Of a DNA stretch of 64,000 nt, positions 44,599-53,389 are shown piece after piece (position 1 is the first letter of the stretch; each line of letters opens with the position of its first letter). A program made the translations under genes and the position numbers. Source of the stretch: Paraflavitalea soli (GTDB lineage: Bacteria; Bacteroidota; Bacteroidia; Chitinophagales; Chitinophagaceae); contig NZ_CP032157.1 of NCBI RefSeq assembly GCF_003555545.1, positions 6,948,546 through 7,012,545 of the forward strand, given 5' to 3'. The notes beneath the pieces were generated by a model that had not been told where the DNA came from, made no database searches, and was given only the letters and a program-made list of their open reading frames with translations.

Positions 44599-47403
44599 AT
44601 GAAGTCGCTCGTTTCCCTGACCTTGTTCCTGTTATTGGCCGTCATAGCGCCGGCACAGAAAAAGAACCTTACACCCGATGATTATGGTAAATGGCAAACC
44701 CTCAGTTATGCCGACGTTTCCGCCAACGGAGAATGGGTGGCCTACATCGTGGCTTCCCAGGAAGAAAATGATACCCTCTATGTGGTAAACAGGCTCACCA
44801 ATAAGACCTATAAACTGGAGTTTGCCACCAACTTCGAGTTGTCCAAAGACAACCAGTGGATTGCCTGGCAGATCGGCGTCTCTTATAAAGAAGCCGAAAA
44901 GCTCCGTGATCAAAAACAGCCCATCCGCTATAAAATGGGCCTGCTCAACCTGGCTACCGGTAAAAAGCAGATCGTACAGGACGTTACCGCCTTCCGCTTT
45001 TCCCGCAATGGTAAGCTCCTTGCCATCAGCCTCGAGCCGCCAAAGGAAAACAAAGACAAAGGCGCCGTCTTGTTATTAAGAAAACTGGCCGATAGCAGCA
45101 CCCGCACCATCGGTAATGTGACCGCTTACGCCTTCAATAAAAAAAGTGACTACCTCGCGTATATTGTAGAGTCGGCCAATATTGCCGGCAATTCCGTAGA
45201 GTTGTTCAACCTCGACAACTACTCCCTCAGGATCATTGCCAGCGATACCTGTAAGTTTTCCAAACTCACCTGGCAGAAAGAAGGGGAGGGCCTCGCTTTC
45301 TATAAAACCTTTAAAAAAGAAACCTACGAAGAAGAGAACGCCATGGTATATGCTTACGTAAATATCTACAAAGCCCCCGCCTTGAAGATATTCGATGGCA
45401 CTTCCTTTAAAGGTTTTCCAGACAGTATGCGCATCAACAATGCGTCTAACCTGGTCCTCAGTGATGATATGAACGCTGCCTTCTTCGGTATCAAAAGCTG
45501 GACCGCCAAGCCTAAGAAAGACGAGAAAAAAGCAAGTGATAGCAGCAAATTAAAAGCCGATACTACTAAAAAGGGCGATATCGCCAAGAAAACAGATTCT
45601 ACAAAAAGTGTAGCAGCGGCGCCAAAGAAAGAAGATAAACTGGCAGCCGTAGACGTATGGCATTGGAAGGATACAGAGATCCAGCCCCGTCAAAAAATGA
45701 CCTATACCCAGGATAAAGACCTTAGCCTCCATGCTGTATGGAATATCGACAACAACAGCTACTTTCAACTGTCCAAAGACGATGCCCCTTATGCCTCCTA
45801 CAGCGATAACAGGAAGATTGCAGTAGTGTATACCAATAAGAAATACAAGCCCGCTTTTAAAGAAGACTATGCCGACTATTACCTGGTCAATACCCGCACC
45901 GGCGAACAAAAACTATTGTTCGAAAAAATGCTGGCAGGATTCTTCACCGCTCCCCAGCCTTCTACCGAAGGAAAATATGTAGTGTATTTTAAAGACAAGA
46001 ACTGGTGGAGTTACAACACCACTACCGGCCAGGCCATCAACCTTACCGAAAAGACCGGCGCTACTTTCTGGAATACCCGCGATGACCACCCTGCTACCAA
46101 ACCTCCCTATGGTTTTGGCGGATGGCTCAAAGGCGATAAAGAACTCCTGGTATATGATGAATACAATGTGTGGGCCCTCAATCCCGATGGCAAAGGTGCA
46201 CGCAAACTCACCGATGGGGAGAAAGAAGAGATCCAGTACCGCGTAAACCGCCTGGATTTTGAAGACCCCTTTATTGATGATACCAAACCCATCTACTTGT
46301 CCGCCTATGGCGATAAGAGCAAGAAGTTTGGCTACTATAAGCTGGAGAAGAATAAGGTGAGCAAACTGTTGTTTGAAGATGCTACCATCTTCAGGCTCAG
46401 CAAAGCAAAAGACGCCAACGTATTTACCTATTCAAAACAGGACTACAACATATCTCCTGAATTGTATGTAACCGAAAACTTTACCGACAACAAAAAGATA
46501 GTAGCCACCAACCCCCAGCAGCAAAACTACTATTGGGGTAAAAGCGAGCTTGTGAGTTTTACCAATAAGAAAGGAAAGCCAATGCAGGGAGCACTGTTCT
46601 ATCCTGCCAATTATGAGCCCGGCAAAAAGTATCCCATGATCGTGTACATCTACGAGATACTGTCCAACACCGTGCACATGTATACTTCCCCTTCTGTAAG
46701 GAGTGCGTACAATACTACCAACTACACCACCAATGGTTATTTCATCTTCAGGCCCGATATCGTATATGACATTAACGAGCCCGGCACCAGTGCCGTGGAT
46801 TGTGTAGTGCCTGCTGTAGAAGAGGTCTTAAAGACCGGCATGATCGATAAGGACAAGATCGGCCTGATGGGTCATAGCTGGGGCGCTTACCAGACTTCTT
46901 TTATCATCACACAAACCAACCTGTTCAAGGCCGCTTGTGCAGGTGCACCCCTTACCGATCTCATCAGTATGTCCCTGTCCATCTATTGGAACAGCGGTAC
47001 CCCCGATCAAAAGATATTCGAGACCAGTCAGGGACGTTTTGATGGCCCCTGGTATGATCGCATGGATGCCCATATGCGCAACTCGCCCATGTTCAATGCC
47101 GACAAGATTAAAACTCCTTTACTCGTAGCTTTTGGCGATAAGGATGGCGCCGTAGACTGGCACCAGGGTATTGAAATGTATGGCACCATGCGCCGCATGG
47201 AAAAAGAACATGTAATGCTCGTATATGCCGATGAGAACCATGGCCTGGCTAAAAAAGAAAACCAGATCGATTACCAGAAGCGCCAGCGCGAATGGTTCGA
47301 TCACTTCTTGTTGGGCAAGCCAGCACCAGCCTGGATCACAGAAGGTACCAGCTACCAGGATAAAATGAAAGCCGTGGAAAAAGAAAACAAATCAACTCAA
47401 TAA
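44599..47403 (+). CDS. Secreted S9 family peptidase (prolyl oligopeptidase-like)
   Basis: This 934-residue protein has a signal peptide (cleavage near APAQK). The N-terminal two-thirds form a beta-propeller, interrupted near residues 300-350 by a Lys/Ser/Asp-rich low-complexity insert (KKADTTKKG-like). The C-terminal alpha/beta hydrolase has nucleophile Ser760 in GHSWGA, a candidate Asp in GDKDGAVDW (near 847-853) and His881 in ENHGL. S9 peptidases release dipeptides or short peptides, often after proline. A -7-like TTCCTTTG lies at 44557-44564. The hydroxyacid dehydrogenase gene follows after 15 bp and is probably co-transcribed. Confidence 0.92.
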   Translation: MKSLVSLTLFLLLAVIAPAQKKNLTPDDYGKWQTLSYADVSANGEWVAYIVASQEENDTLYVVNRLTNKTYKLEFATNFELSKDNQWIAWQIGVSYKEAEKLRDQKQPIRYKMGLLNLATGKKQIVQDVTAFRFSRNGKLLAISLEPPKENKDKGAVLLLRKLADSSTRTIGNVTAYAFNKKSDYLAYIVESANIAGNSVELFNLDNYSLRIIASDTCKFSKLTWQKEGEGLAFYKTFKKETYEEENAMVYAYVNIYKAPALKIFDGTSFKGFPDSMRINNASNLVLSDDMNAAFFGIKSWTAKPKKDEKKASDSSKLKADTTKKGDIAKKTDSTKSVAAAPKKEDKLAAVDVWHWKDTEIQPRQKMTYTQDKDLSLHAVWNIDNNSYFQLSKDDAPYASYSDNRKIAVVYTNKKYKPAFKEDYADYYLVNTRTGEQKLLFEKMLAGFFTAPQPSTEGKYVVYFKDKNWWSYNTTTGQAINLTEKTGATFWNTRDDHPATKPPYGFGGWLKGDKELLVYDEYNVWALNPDGKGARKLTDGEKEEIQYRVNRLDFEDPFIDDTKPIYLSAYGDKSKKFGYYKLEKNKVSKLLFEDATIFRLSKAKDANVFTYSKQDYNISPELYVTENFTDNKKIVATNPQQQNYYWGKSELVSFTNKKGKPMQGALFYPANYEPGKKYPMIVYIYEILSNTVHMYTSPSVRSAYNTTNYTTNGYFIFRPDIVYDINEPGTSAVDCVVPAVEEVLKTGMIDKDKIGLMGHSWGAYQTSFIITQTNLFKAACAGAPLTDLISMSLSIYWNSGTPDQKIFETSQGRFDGPWYDRMDAHMRNSPMFNADKIKTPLLVAFGDKDGAVDWHQGIEMYGTMRRMEKEHVMLVYADENHGLAKKENQIDYQKRQREWFDHFLLGKPAPAWITEGTSYQDKMKAVEKENKSTQ

Positions 47404-47418
47404 GATTGTTTAGTGCTC

Positions 47419-48342
47419 ATGAAGAAAGTTATTGTTACAGCCAAAGTGCACAGCTACCTCGTGGAACAACTGCAACTCAAAGGGTATACTGTAGAATATG
47501 TACCACAGATCACCTATGAAGAATTGTTGCAGCAGATAGGAGACGCTACCGGTCTCATCGTTACTACCCGGTTGAAGATCGACAAGCCCATGCTCGATCA
47601 GGCCGGAAAACTCCAATGGATTGGCCGGCTGGGAAGTGGGATGGAATTGATCGACGTGCCGTATGCCCAGGCCAAAGGCATCACCTGTGTGAGCAGTCCC
47701 GAGGGCAACCGCAATGCCGTGGGTGAACAGGCCCTGGGCATGTTGCTTAGCCTCATGAATAAGCTCAACAGCTCCATGCAGGAGATACGGGAGGGCAAAT
47801 GGATCCGCGACCTCAACCGGGGCACTGAATTGACCGGCAAAACCGTTGGCATCATCGGCTTTGGAAATACAGGTGGCGCCTTTGCCAAAGTACTGTCCTC
47901 TTTCGATGTGACCATCCTGGCGCACGATAAGTATAAGTTCGGCTTTGCCAAAGGGTTGGTCAAAGAGGCTAATGCAGAACAGGTGGCCCGCTATGCCGAG
48001 GTGATCAGCCTGCACCTTCCGTTGACCGAAGAGACCCTTCATTATGCCAATGATGATTTCTTCAATTCCTTGGAGCGCGTACCCTTTTTCATCAATACCT
48101 CCCGGGGTAAAGTGCACCATACCGCTGCCCTTATCCGGGCTTTAAAGAATGGAAAGATTGCCGGTGCTGCGCTTGATGTATTGGAGAATGAAAAGCTGCC
48201 CACTTATACCGACGAAGAAAAGCAGCAGCTCGACTGGTTGCTGGCCCAACCCAATGTGTTGATCACTCCGCATATTGCCGGCTACACCCACGAAGCCTTT
48301 TACAAAATGGCCAAGGTGGTCCTGGATAAACTGGGAATATAA
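47419..48342 (+). CDS. D-isomer-specific 2-hydroxyacid dehydrogenase
   Basis: From the ATG at 47419 the protein has 307 residues (a GTG two codons upstream is less likely). It has the NAD-binding motif [14 protein letters not shown] near residue 145 and the catalytic triad: Arg in NTSRGKV, Glu in DVLENE and His in TPHIAGYT. This is the SerA/PdxB/formate-dehydrogenase superfamily. It lacks the C-terminal ACT domain of long SerA forms. The exact substrate (3-phosphoglycerate, glyoxylate, lactate or other) is not decidable from sequence. It is probably in an operon with the S9 peptidase. Confidence 0.9.
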   Translation: MKKVIVTAKVHSYLVEQLQLKGYTVEYVPQITYEELLQQIGDATGLIVTTRLKIDKPMLDQAGKLQWIGRLGSGMELIDVPYAQAKGITCVSSPEGNRNAVGEQALGMLLSLMNKLNSSMQEIREGKWIRDLNRGTELTGKTVGIIGFGNTGGAFAKVLSSFDVTILAHDKYKFGFAKGLVKEANAEQVARYAEVISLHLPLTEETLHYANDDFFNSLERVPFFINTSRGKVHHTAALIRALKNGKIAGAALDVLENEKLPTYTDEEKQQLDWLLAQPNVLITPHIAGYTHEAFYKMAKVVLDKLGI

Positions 48343-48605
48343 CGGCCTGGGCGGGTCATCTGGCAGCATAGAAGGACAACGCGGCTTTTGGTGCCTGATA
48401 GAATGGCCCCCTGATCAGATGGACTGTCTGGCTTTTAAGGTGCCAGGTTAGCTGTTTGATGGGCTGTTTGTGTACGGTTCACACGAATTGCTCCTTCCAG
48501 CTGTATGTCTTACAAGGCCTTATAGCGTAGCGGGGCATGCTGCGACTGGTTTGCCTGCAGCAACAATATTCCGGTTTATTGGAGCAGTATTTGGGAATTT
48601 AATCT

Positions 48606-48671
48606 TAGATTTGCTTTGTTATACAATCATGCAACGCTTCAGCGGGATACCTGAGGCGTTGTTCTTTTTTT
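48606..48671 (+). promoter_or_regulatory. greA promoter and leader attenuator-like hairpin
   Basis: A -7 box TAGATTTG at 48606-48613 would start transcription near 48620. A hairpin follows at once: CAACGCTTCAG (48632-48642) pairs with CTGAGGCGTTG (48651-48661, one G-T pair) and runs into TTCTTTTTTT. This is an intrinsic terminator inside the greA leader, 50 bp before the start codon. It could make a ~50-nt small RNA and limit greA expression. The rest of the 48343-48721 gap shows nothing clear. Confidence 0.6.
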
Positions 48672-48721
48672 CTGTTACCGCAAGCCGGAATAGCTTTCGG
48701 GTTAAAAATAAGGAGGTTTTT

Positions 48722-49195
48722 ATGAGTAGTGTTTTATATGTAAGTAAGGAAACACTTGAGCAAATGAAGGATGAATTGTTGCGTATGCGTACGGTAGACA
48801 GGCCCGCTGCCGCCCGCGCAATTGCTGAAGCACGTGAAAAAGGTGACTTGAAGGAGAATGCAGAATACGATGCAGCCAAAGAAGCCCAGGGTATCCTGGA
48901 AGCTAAGATAAAAAAATTGGAAGGTGACCTCGCCAGCGCCCGTATCCTTGATGCAGACAATGTAGATACCAGCAAGGTTTCCATTCTTACCAAGGTTACC
49001 CTTAAGAATTTGACAACTAAAAAAGAACTCACTTACCAGATCGTTTCTGAAAAAGAAGCCGATCTTAAGCTTGGTAAAATATCCATTACCTCACCCATTG
49101 GCAAAGGTTTGCTGGGTAAAGTGGTAGGTGATGTAGCTGAAGTGCAGATACCTGCCGGTGTGGTTAAGTTCAAGATTGAAAATATCACCGTATAG
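48722..49195 (+). CDS. greA: Transcription elongation factor GreA
   Basis: The ATG at 48722 has a perfect Shine-Dalgarno AAGGAGG at 48710-48716, unusual in this phylum, and gives 157 residues; upstream in-frame codons are non-coding. The N-terminal coiled coil contains REKGDLKENAEYDAAKEAQG, with the acidic tip residues that stimulate RNA polymerase cleavage of backtracked transcripts. The C-terminal FKBP-like domain ends SPIGKGLLGKVVGDVAEVQIP. It is monocistronic, with a leader terminator before it and a clean terminator after it. Confidence 0.97.
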   Translation: MSSVLYVSKETLEQMKDELLRMRTVDRPAAARAIAEAREKGDLKENAEYDAAKEAQGILEAKIKKLEGDLASARILDADNVDTSKVSILTKVTLKNLTTKKELTYQIVSEKEADLKLGKISITSPIGKGLLGKVVGDVAEVQIPAGVVKFKIENITV

Positions 49196-49232
49196 TATAC
49201 CGTCCGATAAAAATATCCCTGAACAAGGATAG

Positions 49233-49256
49233 CCCCGCCCACCAGCGGGGTTTTTT
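49233..49256 (+). terminator. Intrinsic terminator after greA
   Basis: CCCCGC at 49233-49238 pairs with GCGGGG at 49245-49250 and is followed by six T residues, 37 bp after the greA stop. Confidence 0.9.
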
Positions 49257-49267
49257 GTTGGAGTTAA

Positions 49268-49319
49268 AGGGTGGGTCGCCCTCTAAAGGGCGGCTCACCC
49301 TCTAAAGGACGGCTCACCC
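49268..49319 (+). repeat. Palindromic repeat R7 with duplicated right arm
   Basis: A standard element (AGGGTG ... CACCCT) spans 49268-49301. Its loop and right arm are then repeated with a 19-bp period (CTCTAAAGGACGGCTCACCC), a partial tandem duplication not seen in other copies. It follows the greA terminator. Confidence 0.88.
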
Positions 49320-49322
49320 GAC

Positions 49323-49355
49323 CTTTGTATCCTACATTCGGAATCCTTAGCTTTG
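49323..49355 (+). promoter_or_regulatory. Promoter of the HIT gene
   Basis: TTTG at 49323-49326 and TAGCTTTG at 49348-49355 are separated by 21 bp, a near-perfect Bacteroidetes promoter. Transcription would start near 49362, which excludes the upstream in-frame ATG at 49360 as the start codon. Confidence 0.7.
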
Positions 49356-49428
49356 CCACATGAAAGGCTACACTTTCATACGACTCAAATCTGCATTGCT
49401 TAACCTTATTTCCAAAATGACTGGTAGT

Positions 49429-49818
49429 ATGACCATTTTTTCAAAGATCATAGCGGGAGAAATTCCTTCTTATAAGATAGCCGAGAATGATAAGTTCTTT
49501 GCCTTTCTCGATATCTTCCCCTTGGTGGAAGGTCATGTACTGATCGTACCGAAAACAGAAGTAGATAAGTTCTTTGATGTGCCCGATGAGTACCTGGCGG
49601 AGATATTGCTGTTTGCCAAACCCATTGCACGGGCTATTGAAAGCGCGATCCCCTGCAACCGATGTGGTATTTCTGTGGTAGGATTGGAAGTGCCCCATGC
49701 ACACCTGCACCTGATGCCTGTTAATACTGCTGATGACCTCAATTTCACCCGGGGAAAACTGAAGTTGAGCCCCGATCAGCTAAAAGCCGTACAAGAAAAG
49801 ATATTGTCAAAACTGTGA
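49429..49818 (+). CDS. HIT-family nucleotide hydrolase
   Basis: I choose the ATG at 49429 (MTIFSKIIAGEIP, 129 residues), the usual HIT start; an ATG at 49417 adds four residues. The signature HAHLHLMP, with its middle His as the nucleophile, is present near residue 95. A conserved FLDIFPLVEGHVLIVPK strand pair binds the nucleotide. Bacterial HIT proteins of this branch hydrolyse adenosine 5'-monophosphoramidates and related dinucleotides. Its own promoter lies immediately upstream. Confidence 0.94.
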   Translation: MTIFSKIIAGEIPSYKIAENDKFFAFLDIFPLVEGHVLIVPKTEVDKFFDVPDEYLAEILLFAKPIARAIESAIPCNRCGISVVGLEVPHAHLHLMPVNTADDLNFTRGKLKLSPDQLKAVQEKILSKL

Positions 49819-49898
49819 GGTATGGGGGGGAGTCTGTGGTCTGAAGCCACGGCTGTCGCCTCAAAGGCTTCTGTATGCTGTATTCTAAATTCTGTATT

Positions 49899-50483
49899 CT
49901 ATTCCTGCTTCTTCACCCTTCCCGGATTCGCTTTAATAAAATCCCCCCAACCCTTTACCTTGCTGCCGGTATCCTGGCGTACCATGCGTTCCTGGTAATG
50001 ATGGCACACCGCTACCGCCAGTGCATCCGAAATATCATGGTTGGAAATAACGGTATCCTGTAGCTTTAATATCGTTTGCAGCATTTTCCATACCTGGTCC
50101 TTATCTGCATTACCATTACCCGTAATGGATTGCTTTACCTTTTTAGGAGAGTATTCATATACTGTTAGCCCGGCCCCCATGGCAGCAGCAATCGCTACCC
50201 CCTGGGCCCGGCCCAGTTTTAGCATACTCTGGACGTTCTTGCCGAAGAAAGGGGCCTCAATGGCGAAGTATTGCGGCTTGAAAGTAACAATGAGTGACGT
50301 GATCTTATGGTGAATGAGCTGCAGCCGTTCATAGTGGTCTTTCTTATTGCTCAGCCGCAGTACATCCATATCGAGTACCGTTATCTGTCGTGGAGTGGCG
50401 GCAATAATACTGTACCCCATCATCAGCGTACCGGGGTCAATGCCAAGAATTATTTTGGGTGAGTTTTGCAAGGAGTGCGTCAA
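49899..50483 (-). CDS. ruvC: Holliday junction endonuclease RuvC
   Basis: This 194-residue protein has all RuvC landmarks: GIDPGT with the first catalytic Asp, AIEAPFFG with the catalytic Glu, KKVKQSITGNGNADK, and HDISDALAVAV with the final acidic residues. RuvC resolves Holliday junctions made during recombination, working with RuvAB, whose genes are not in this window. The frame has no ATG; the start must be TTG at 50483 or the TTG four codons later, since a stop codon lies just upstream. A basic tail beyond the core (VKANPGRVKKQE-like) is normal for the phylum. Confidence 0.96.
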   Translation of the reverse strand: MTHSLQNSPKIILGIDPGTLMMGYSIIAATPRQITVLDMDVLRLSNKKDHYERLQLIHHKITSLIVTFKPQYFAIEAPFFGKNVQSMLKLGRAQGVAIAAAMGAGLTVYEYSPKKVKQSITGNGNADKDQVWKMLQTILKLQDTVISNHDISDALAVAVCHHYQERMVRQDTGSKVKGWGDFIKANPGRVKKQE

Positions 50484-50520
50484 TTCAGTTTATTTTGTAC
50501 CTCAATGTTGTCAGAGTTGA

Positions 50521-50643
50521 CCCCGCCTGAGCGGGGCTGAGCCTGTCGAAGCCGCCTCAAGGGTGGGTCGCCCTATAAGGGCGGCTCACCCTGGTCTGAA
50601 GTTGCCTGTCTAAGTCCGTTGTCAGGCTGAGCCTGTCGAAGCC
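50521..50643. repeat. Two TGAGCCTGTCGAAG repeats flanking palindromic repeat R8
   Basis: The copies at 50521-50552 and 50623-50643 share CTGAGCCTGTCGAAGCC. The first includes a CCCCGC/GCGGGG palindrome. Between them, R8 lies at 50560-50592 with outer arms AGGGTG/CACCCT around the standard core. Confidence 0.8.
50560..50592 (+). repeat. Palindromic repeat R8 (REP-like)
   Basis: Standard core in plus orientation; the outer stem is AGGGTG/CACCCT (6 bp). Confidence 0.88.
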
Positions 50644-50683
50644 TTCTTCTTCAGTTTCCGTATGACAACTTAATTTATAGCCG

Positions 50684-51673
50684 CTGAACAAAAATATTAA
50701 AATAATCCTCAACTATGTGATTGGCCCGTTGGTGTTCTGCCTCCTGGCCTGGTCCATTTATCATCAATTGCAGCGACAGCCCAATTGGAAAGAATCTTTC
50801 CGGCATATCCGGCACGCACTTACCGGACCCGGTATATGGAAATTATGGGTGGCCATTATCTTAATGCTCGTCAACTGGGGTATTGAGGCCCGTAAATGGC
50901 AGGTGGTTATTCGCCGCATACAGCCGATTTCCTTCCTTCAGTCCTGGAAAGCCATCTTTACAGGCACTACCATGGCGTTTTTTACGCCCAACCGCATAGG
51001 GGAGTATGTTGGTCGCATTTTATATATCGAAGACAATAAGCGTATCCAGGCCATCTCCCTTACCATTGTGTGCAGTATTGCCCAGTTGCTCGTTACCCTC
51101 CTGGCCGGATTGGGCGCCCTCCTGTATATGAAAAATGTCATTGCTGCAAAACAGCCAGCCGATGTTTCCCTGCTGTTTTGGATCAATGCCCTCCTCTGGA
51201 TCACTGCCTTGGGCACCCTTATTTTAACATTATTTTATTTCCGGCTGGCCTGGCTCGTCAAGTGGATCGAGAAAATACCCCGTATTGAACGTTTTGTTCG
51301 TCATATCCGGGTTTTAGATTCCTTTAACGCAACTATCCTGCTGCACATTTTGTCTTTATCTGTAGCCCGATATCTCGTGTTTATCGGGCAATATTATTTG
51401 CTCTTTGCAGTTTTTGACGTGTCACTGACACCCGGACAGGTTTTTGCATCCATAGGGGTGGTTTTCCTGGTGCTGGCCGTGGTGCCTACCATCGCTGTCA
51501 TAACCGAACTGGGTGTAAGATGGAAGGCCAGCATAGAGTTGGTACAATTTTTTAGTACCAACACATGGGGGGTATTGGCTACCTCGTTGTCTGTATGGGT
51601 TATTAATTTAGTAATACCTGCGTTGATCGGGAGTTTGCTAATTTTAGGAATCCGTATCTTCAGGAACAGGTAA
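50684..51673 (+). CDS. Flippase-like integral membrane protein (LPG synthase TM-region family)
   Basis: This protein with ~8 transmembrane helices belongs to the UPF0104/lysylphosphatidylglycerol-synthase membrane family: ILMLVNWGIEARKWQVVIR, then FFTPNRIGEYVGRI are the usual first signatures. The related group moves lipids between leaflets. The first GTG (50717) would cut into the first helix. Upstream, the frame reads CTG AAC AAA AAT ATT AAA before a TAG stop at 50678, so the sensible N-terminus (LNKNIKIILNYVIGPLVF) would need a CTG start at 50684. I annotate from there, with uncertain start. The DUF3108 gene follows after 57 bp, probably in the same operon. Confidence 0.85.
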   Translation: MNKNIKIILNYVIGPLVFCLLAWSIYHQLQRQPNWKESFRHIRHALTGPGIWKLWVAIILMLVNWGIEARKWQVVIRRIQPISFLQSWKAIFTGTTMAFFTPNRIGEYVGRILYIEDNKRIQAISLTIVCSIAQLLVTLLAGLGALLYMKNVIAAKQPADVSLLFWINALLWITALGTLILTLFYFRLAWLVKWIEKIPRIERFVRHIRVLDSFNATILLHILSLSVARYLVFIGQYYLLFAVFDVSLTPGQVFASIGVVFLVLAVVPTIAVITELGVRWKASIELVQFFSTNTWGVLATSLSVWVINLVIPALIGSLLILGIRIFRNR

Positions 51674-51730
51674 AAGGGATGAGATCCCGGCAATATTGGT
51701 TCGTATTATATATAAGAATAAGATCCTTAC

Positions 51731-52540
51731 ATGAAATTATATCGACCTTTGGCTTTCTTCCTGCTTACGGTGATCAGCTTTCCCATCCGGGCGGGTAATG
51801 GTTCAGGCAATGGCTTTTGCGATATCCGTAACACCGCCTTTCAGGCCAGTGAAACATTAACCTACAAGGTTTTTTATACCGTGGCAGGTGCTTTCTTTGG
51901 CGCCGGCGAAGCCACCTTCAGATCGAATATTGAAAGGCTCAATAATAAACCCGTTTATCATATCATAGGAGAGGGAAGTACCTACAGCTTTTACGATGGT
52001 ATCTTCAAAGTGCGCGACAAATATGAGACCTATATAGATACGGCTACCTTCCAGCCCTACCGGTTTGTACGCAATGTGAACGAAGGCAGCTACAAAAAAT
52101 ACGAACACGTAGATTTCAACAAGACCACCAACGCCGCCGTCACCAATGATGGTGTGTACAAAGTGCCTGAATGTATACAGGATGTATTGAGCGCCATCTA
52201 TTATGCCCGCAATATTGATTTTAATAAATACAAACCCAACGATAAGATCAACTTCTCCTTGTTCCTCGACAAGGAAGTCTTCGAAATGTACATACGCTAC
52301 CTGGGTAAAGAAACCGTGAAGACCAAATATGGTAAGTTCAGGGCTATTAAATTCAAGCCTTTGCTCATCAAGGGAACCATTTTTGAAGGCGGAGAGAAAA
52401 TGACCGTATGGGTAAGCGATGATCAAAACCATGTACCCCTTAGGGTGGAAAGCCCCATCTCTGTGGGTAGTGTAAAAGTGGATATGATCAGTTACCGCAA
52501 CCTTCGTTACCCACTTTCTTCACTGATCGACCTCCGTTGA
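51731..52540 (+). CDS. Secreted DUF3108 protein
   Basis: This 269-residue protein has a signal peptide (cleavage near PIRAGN). The body is DUF3108, an all-beta domain seen in many Bacteroidetes and Proteobacteria: ASETLTYKVFYTVAGAFFGA at the start, DKYETYIDTATFQPYRFVRN in the middle, and KMTVWVSDDQNHVPLRVE near the end. These proteins are thought to bind outer-membrane or lipid partners; the biochemical role is unknown. It follows the flippase-like gene and is convergent with the MBL hydrolase, separated by only 7 bp. Confidence 0.88.
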   Translation: MKLYRPLAFFLLTVISFPIRAGNGSGNGFCDIRNTAFQASETLTYKVFYTVAGAFFGAGEATFRSNIERLNNKPVYHIIGEGSTYSFYDGIFKVRDKYETYIDTATFQPYRFVRNVNEGSYKKYEHVDFNKTTNAAVTNDGVYKVPECIQDVLSAIYYARNIDFNKYKPNDKINFSLFLDKEVFEMYIRYLGKETVKTKYGKFRAIKFKPLLIKGTIFEGGEKMTVWVSDDQNHVPLRVESPISVGSVKVDMISYRNLRYPLSSLIDLR

Positions 52541-52547
52541 TTCGCGC

Positions 52548-53387
52548 TTAGAAATCTGCAAGCCTGAACGTGTCTTTGGACCGTATGCCTTTCTCTGTCA
52601 TTTGCAGGGTGCAGCATTCATTGACCGGATCATGCTCGAAGAAGAGGATATAATCTTTCTCCACAGCTTCTGTGAGAAAAGCCTTCTTTTCCTGTAAGGT
52701 GGTCAGTGGAAACATATCATAGGCCATCACATAGGGCAGGGGAATATGCCCCGTAGAAGGCAGCAGGTCTGCCATGAAGATGACCGTACGGTCTTTGTAT
52801 TGGATCTGTGGCAGCATCATCGCATCCGTATGACCGTTCACAAACCGCACCGACATATGCTTTCCAAAAGCGATCCCGTCCAGCGGTTCCACAAACTTCA
52901 GCTGGCCGCTTTGTTCTATCGGTAATATATTTTCCTTGAGGAAGGAGGCTTTCTCCCGTTCATTCGGTTTGGTAGCCCATTCCCAATGCCGCAGGTTACT
53001 CCAGTAGGTAGCGTTCTTAAAGGCAGGTACCAGTTTGTCTCCTTCCCGCGTAATACTGCCGCCGCAATGGTCAAAGTGCAGGTGCGTAAGGAATACATCC
53101 GTGATGTCATTGCGGTGGAAGCCGATCTTCTGAAGCGATCCGTCCAGCGAATCATCACCATGCAGGTAATAATGCCCCAGGAACTTGGCATCCTGTTTAT
53201 TGCCGATACCATTGTCTACAAGTATCAACCGGTTGCCATCTTCGATCAGCAGGCAGCGCATAGCCCAGCTGCAAAGGTTGTTCTCATCCGATGGGTTCAG
53301 TTTGTTCCAGATACTCTTGGGCACCACGCCAAACATAGCGCCCCCATCCAACTTGAAATTGCCCGTATTAATAGTATGTAGTTTCAT
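52548..53387 (-). CDS. MBL-fold metallo-hydrolase
   Basis: This 279-residue cytosolic protein has the metallo-beta-lactamase signature THLHFDHCGG (Zn-binding His and Asp) around residue 108. Later come NGHTDAMM (third His), FMADLLPS (bridging Asp) and FEHDP (last His). The glyoxalase II/lactonase-like branch contains lactonases and other hydrolases; the substrate is unknown. It lies 2 bp downstream of the MFS gene, so the two are co-transcribed. Confidence 0.92.
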   Translation of the reverse strand: MKLHTINTGNFKLDGGAMFGVVPKSIWNKLNPSDENNLCSWAMRCLLIEDGNRLILVDNGIGNKQDAKFLGHYYLHGDDSLDGSLQKIGFHRNDITDVFLTHLHFDHCGGSITREGDKLVPAFKNATYWSNLRHWEWATKPNEREKASFLKENILPIEQSGQLKFVEPLDGIAFGKHMSVRFVNGHTDAMMLPQIQYKDRTVIFMADLLPSTGHIPLPYVMAYDMFPLTTLQEKKAFLTEAVEKDYILFFEHDPVNECCTLQMTEKGIRSKDTFRLADF

Positions 53388-53389
53388 CT

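Noticed and set aside
48343-48605. Possible tRNA or relic gene upstream of greA
   Set aside because: I looked for a cloverleaf and a T-loop GTTCGAnTC and found none; the sequence shows only short repeated words such as GCTGTTTG.
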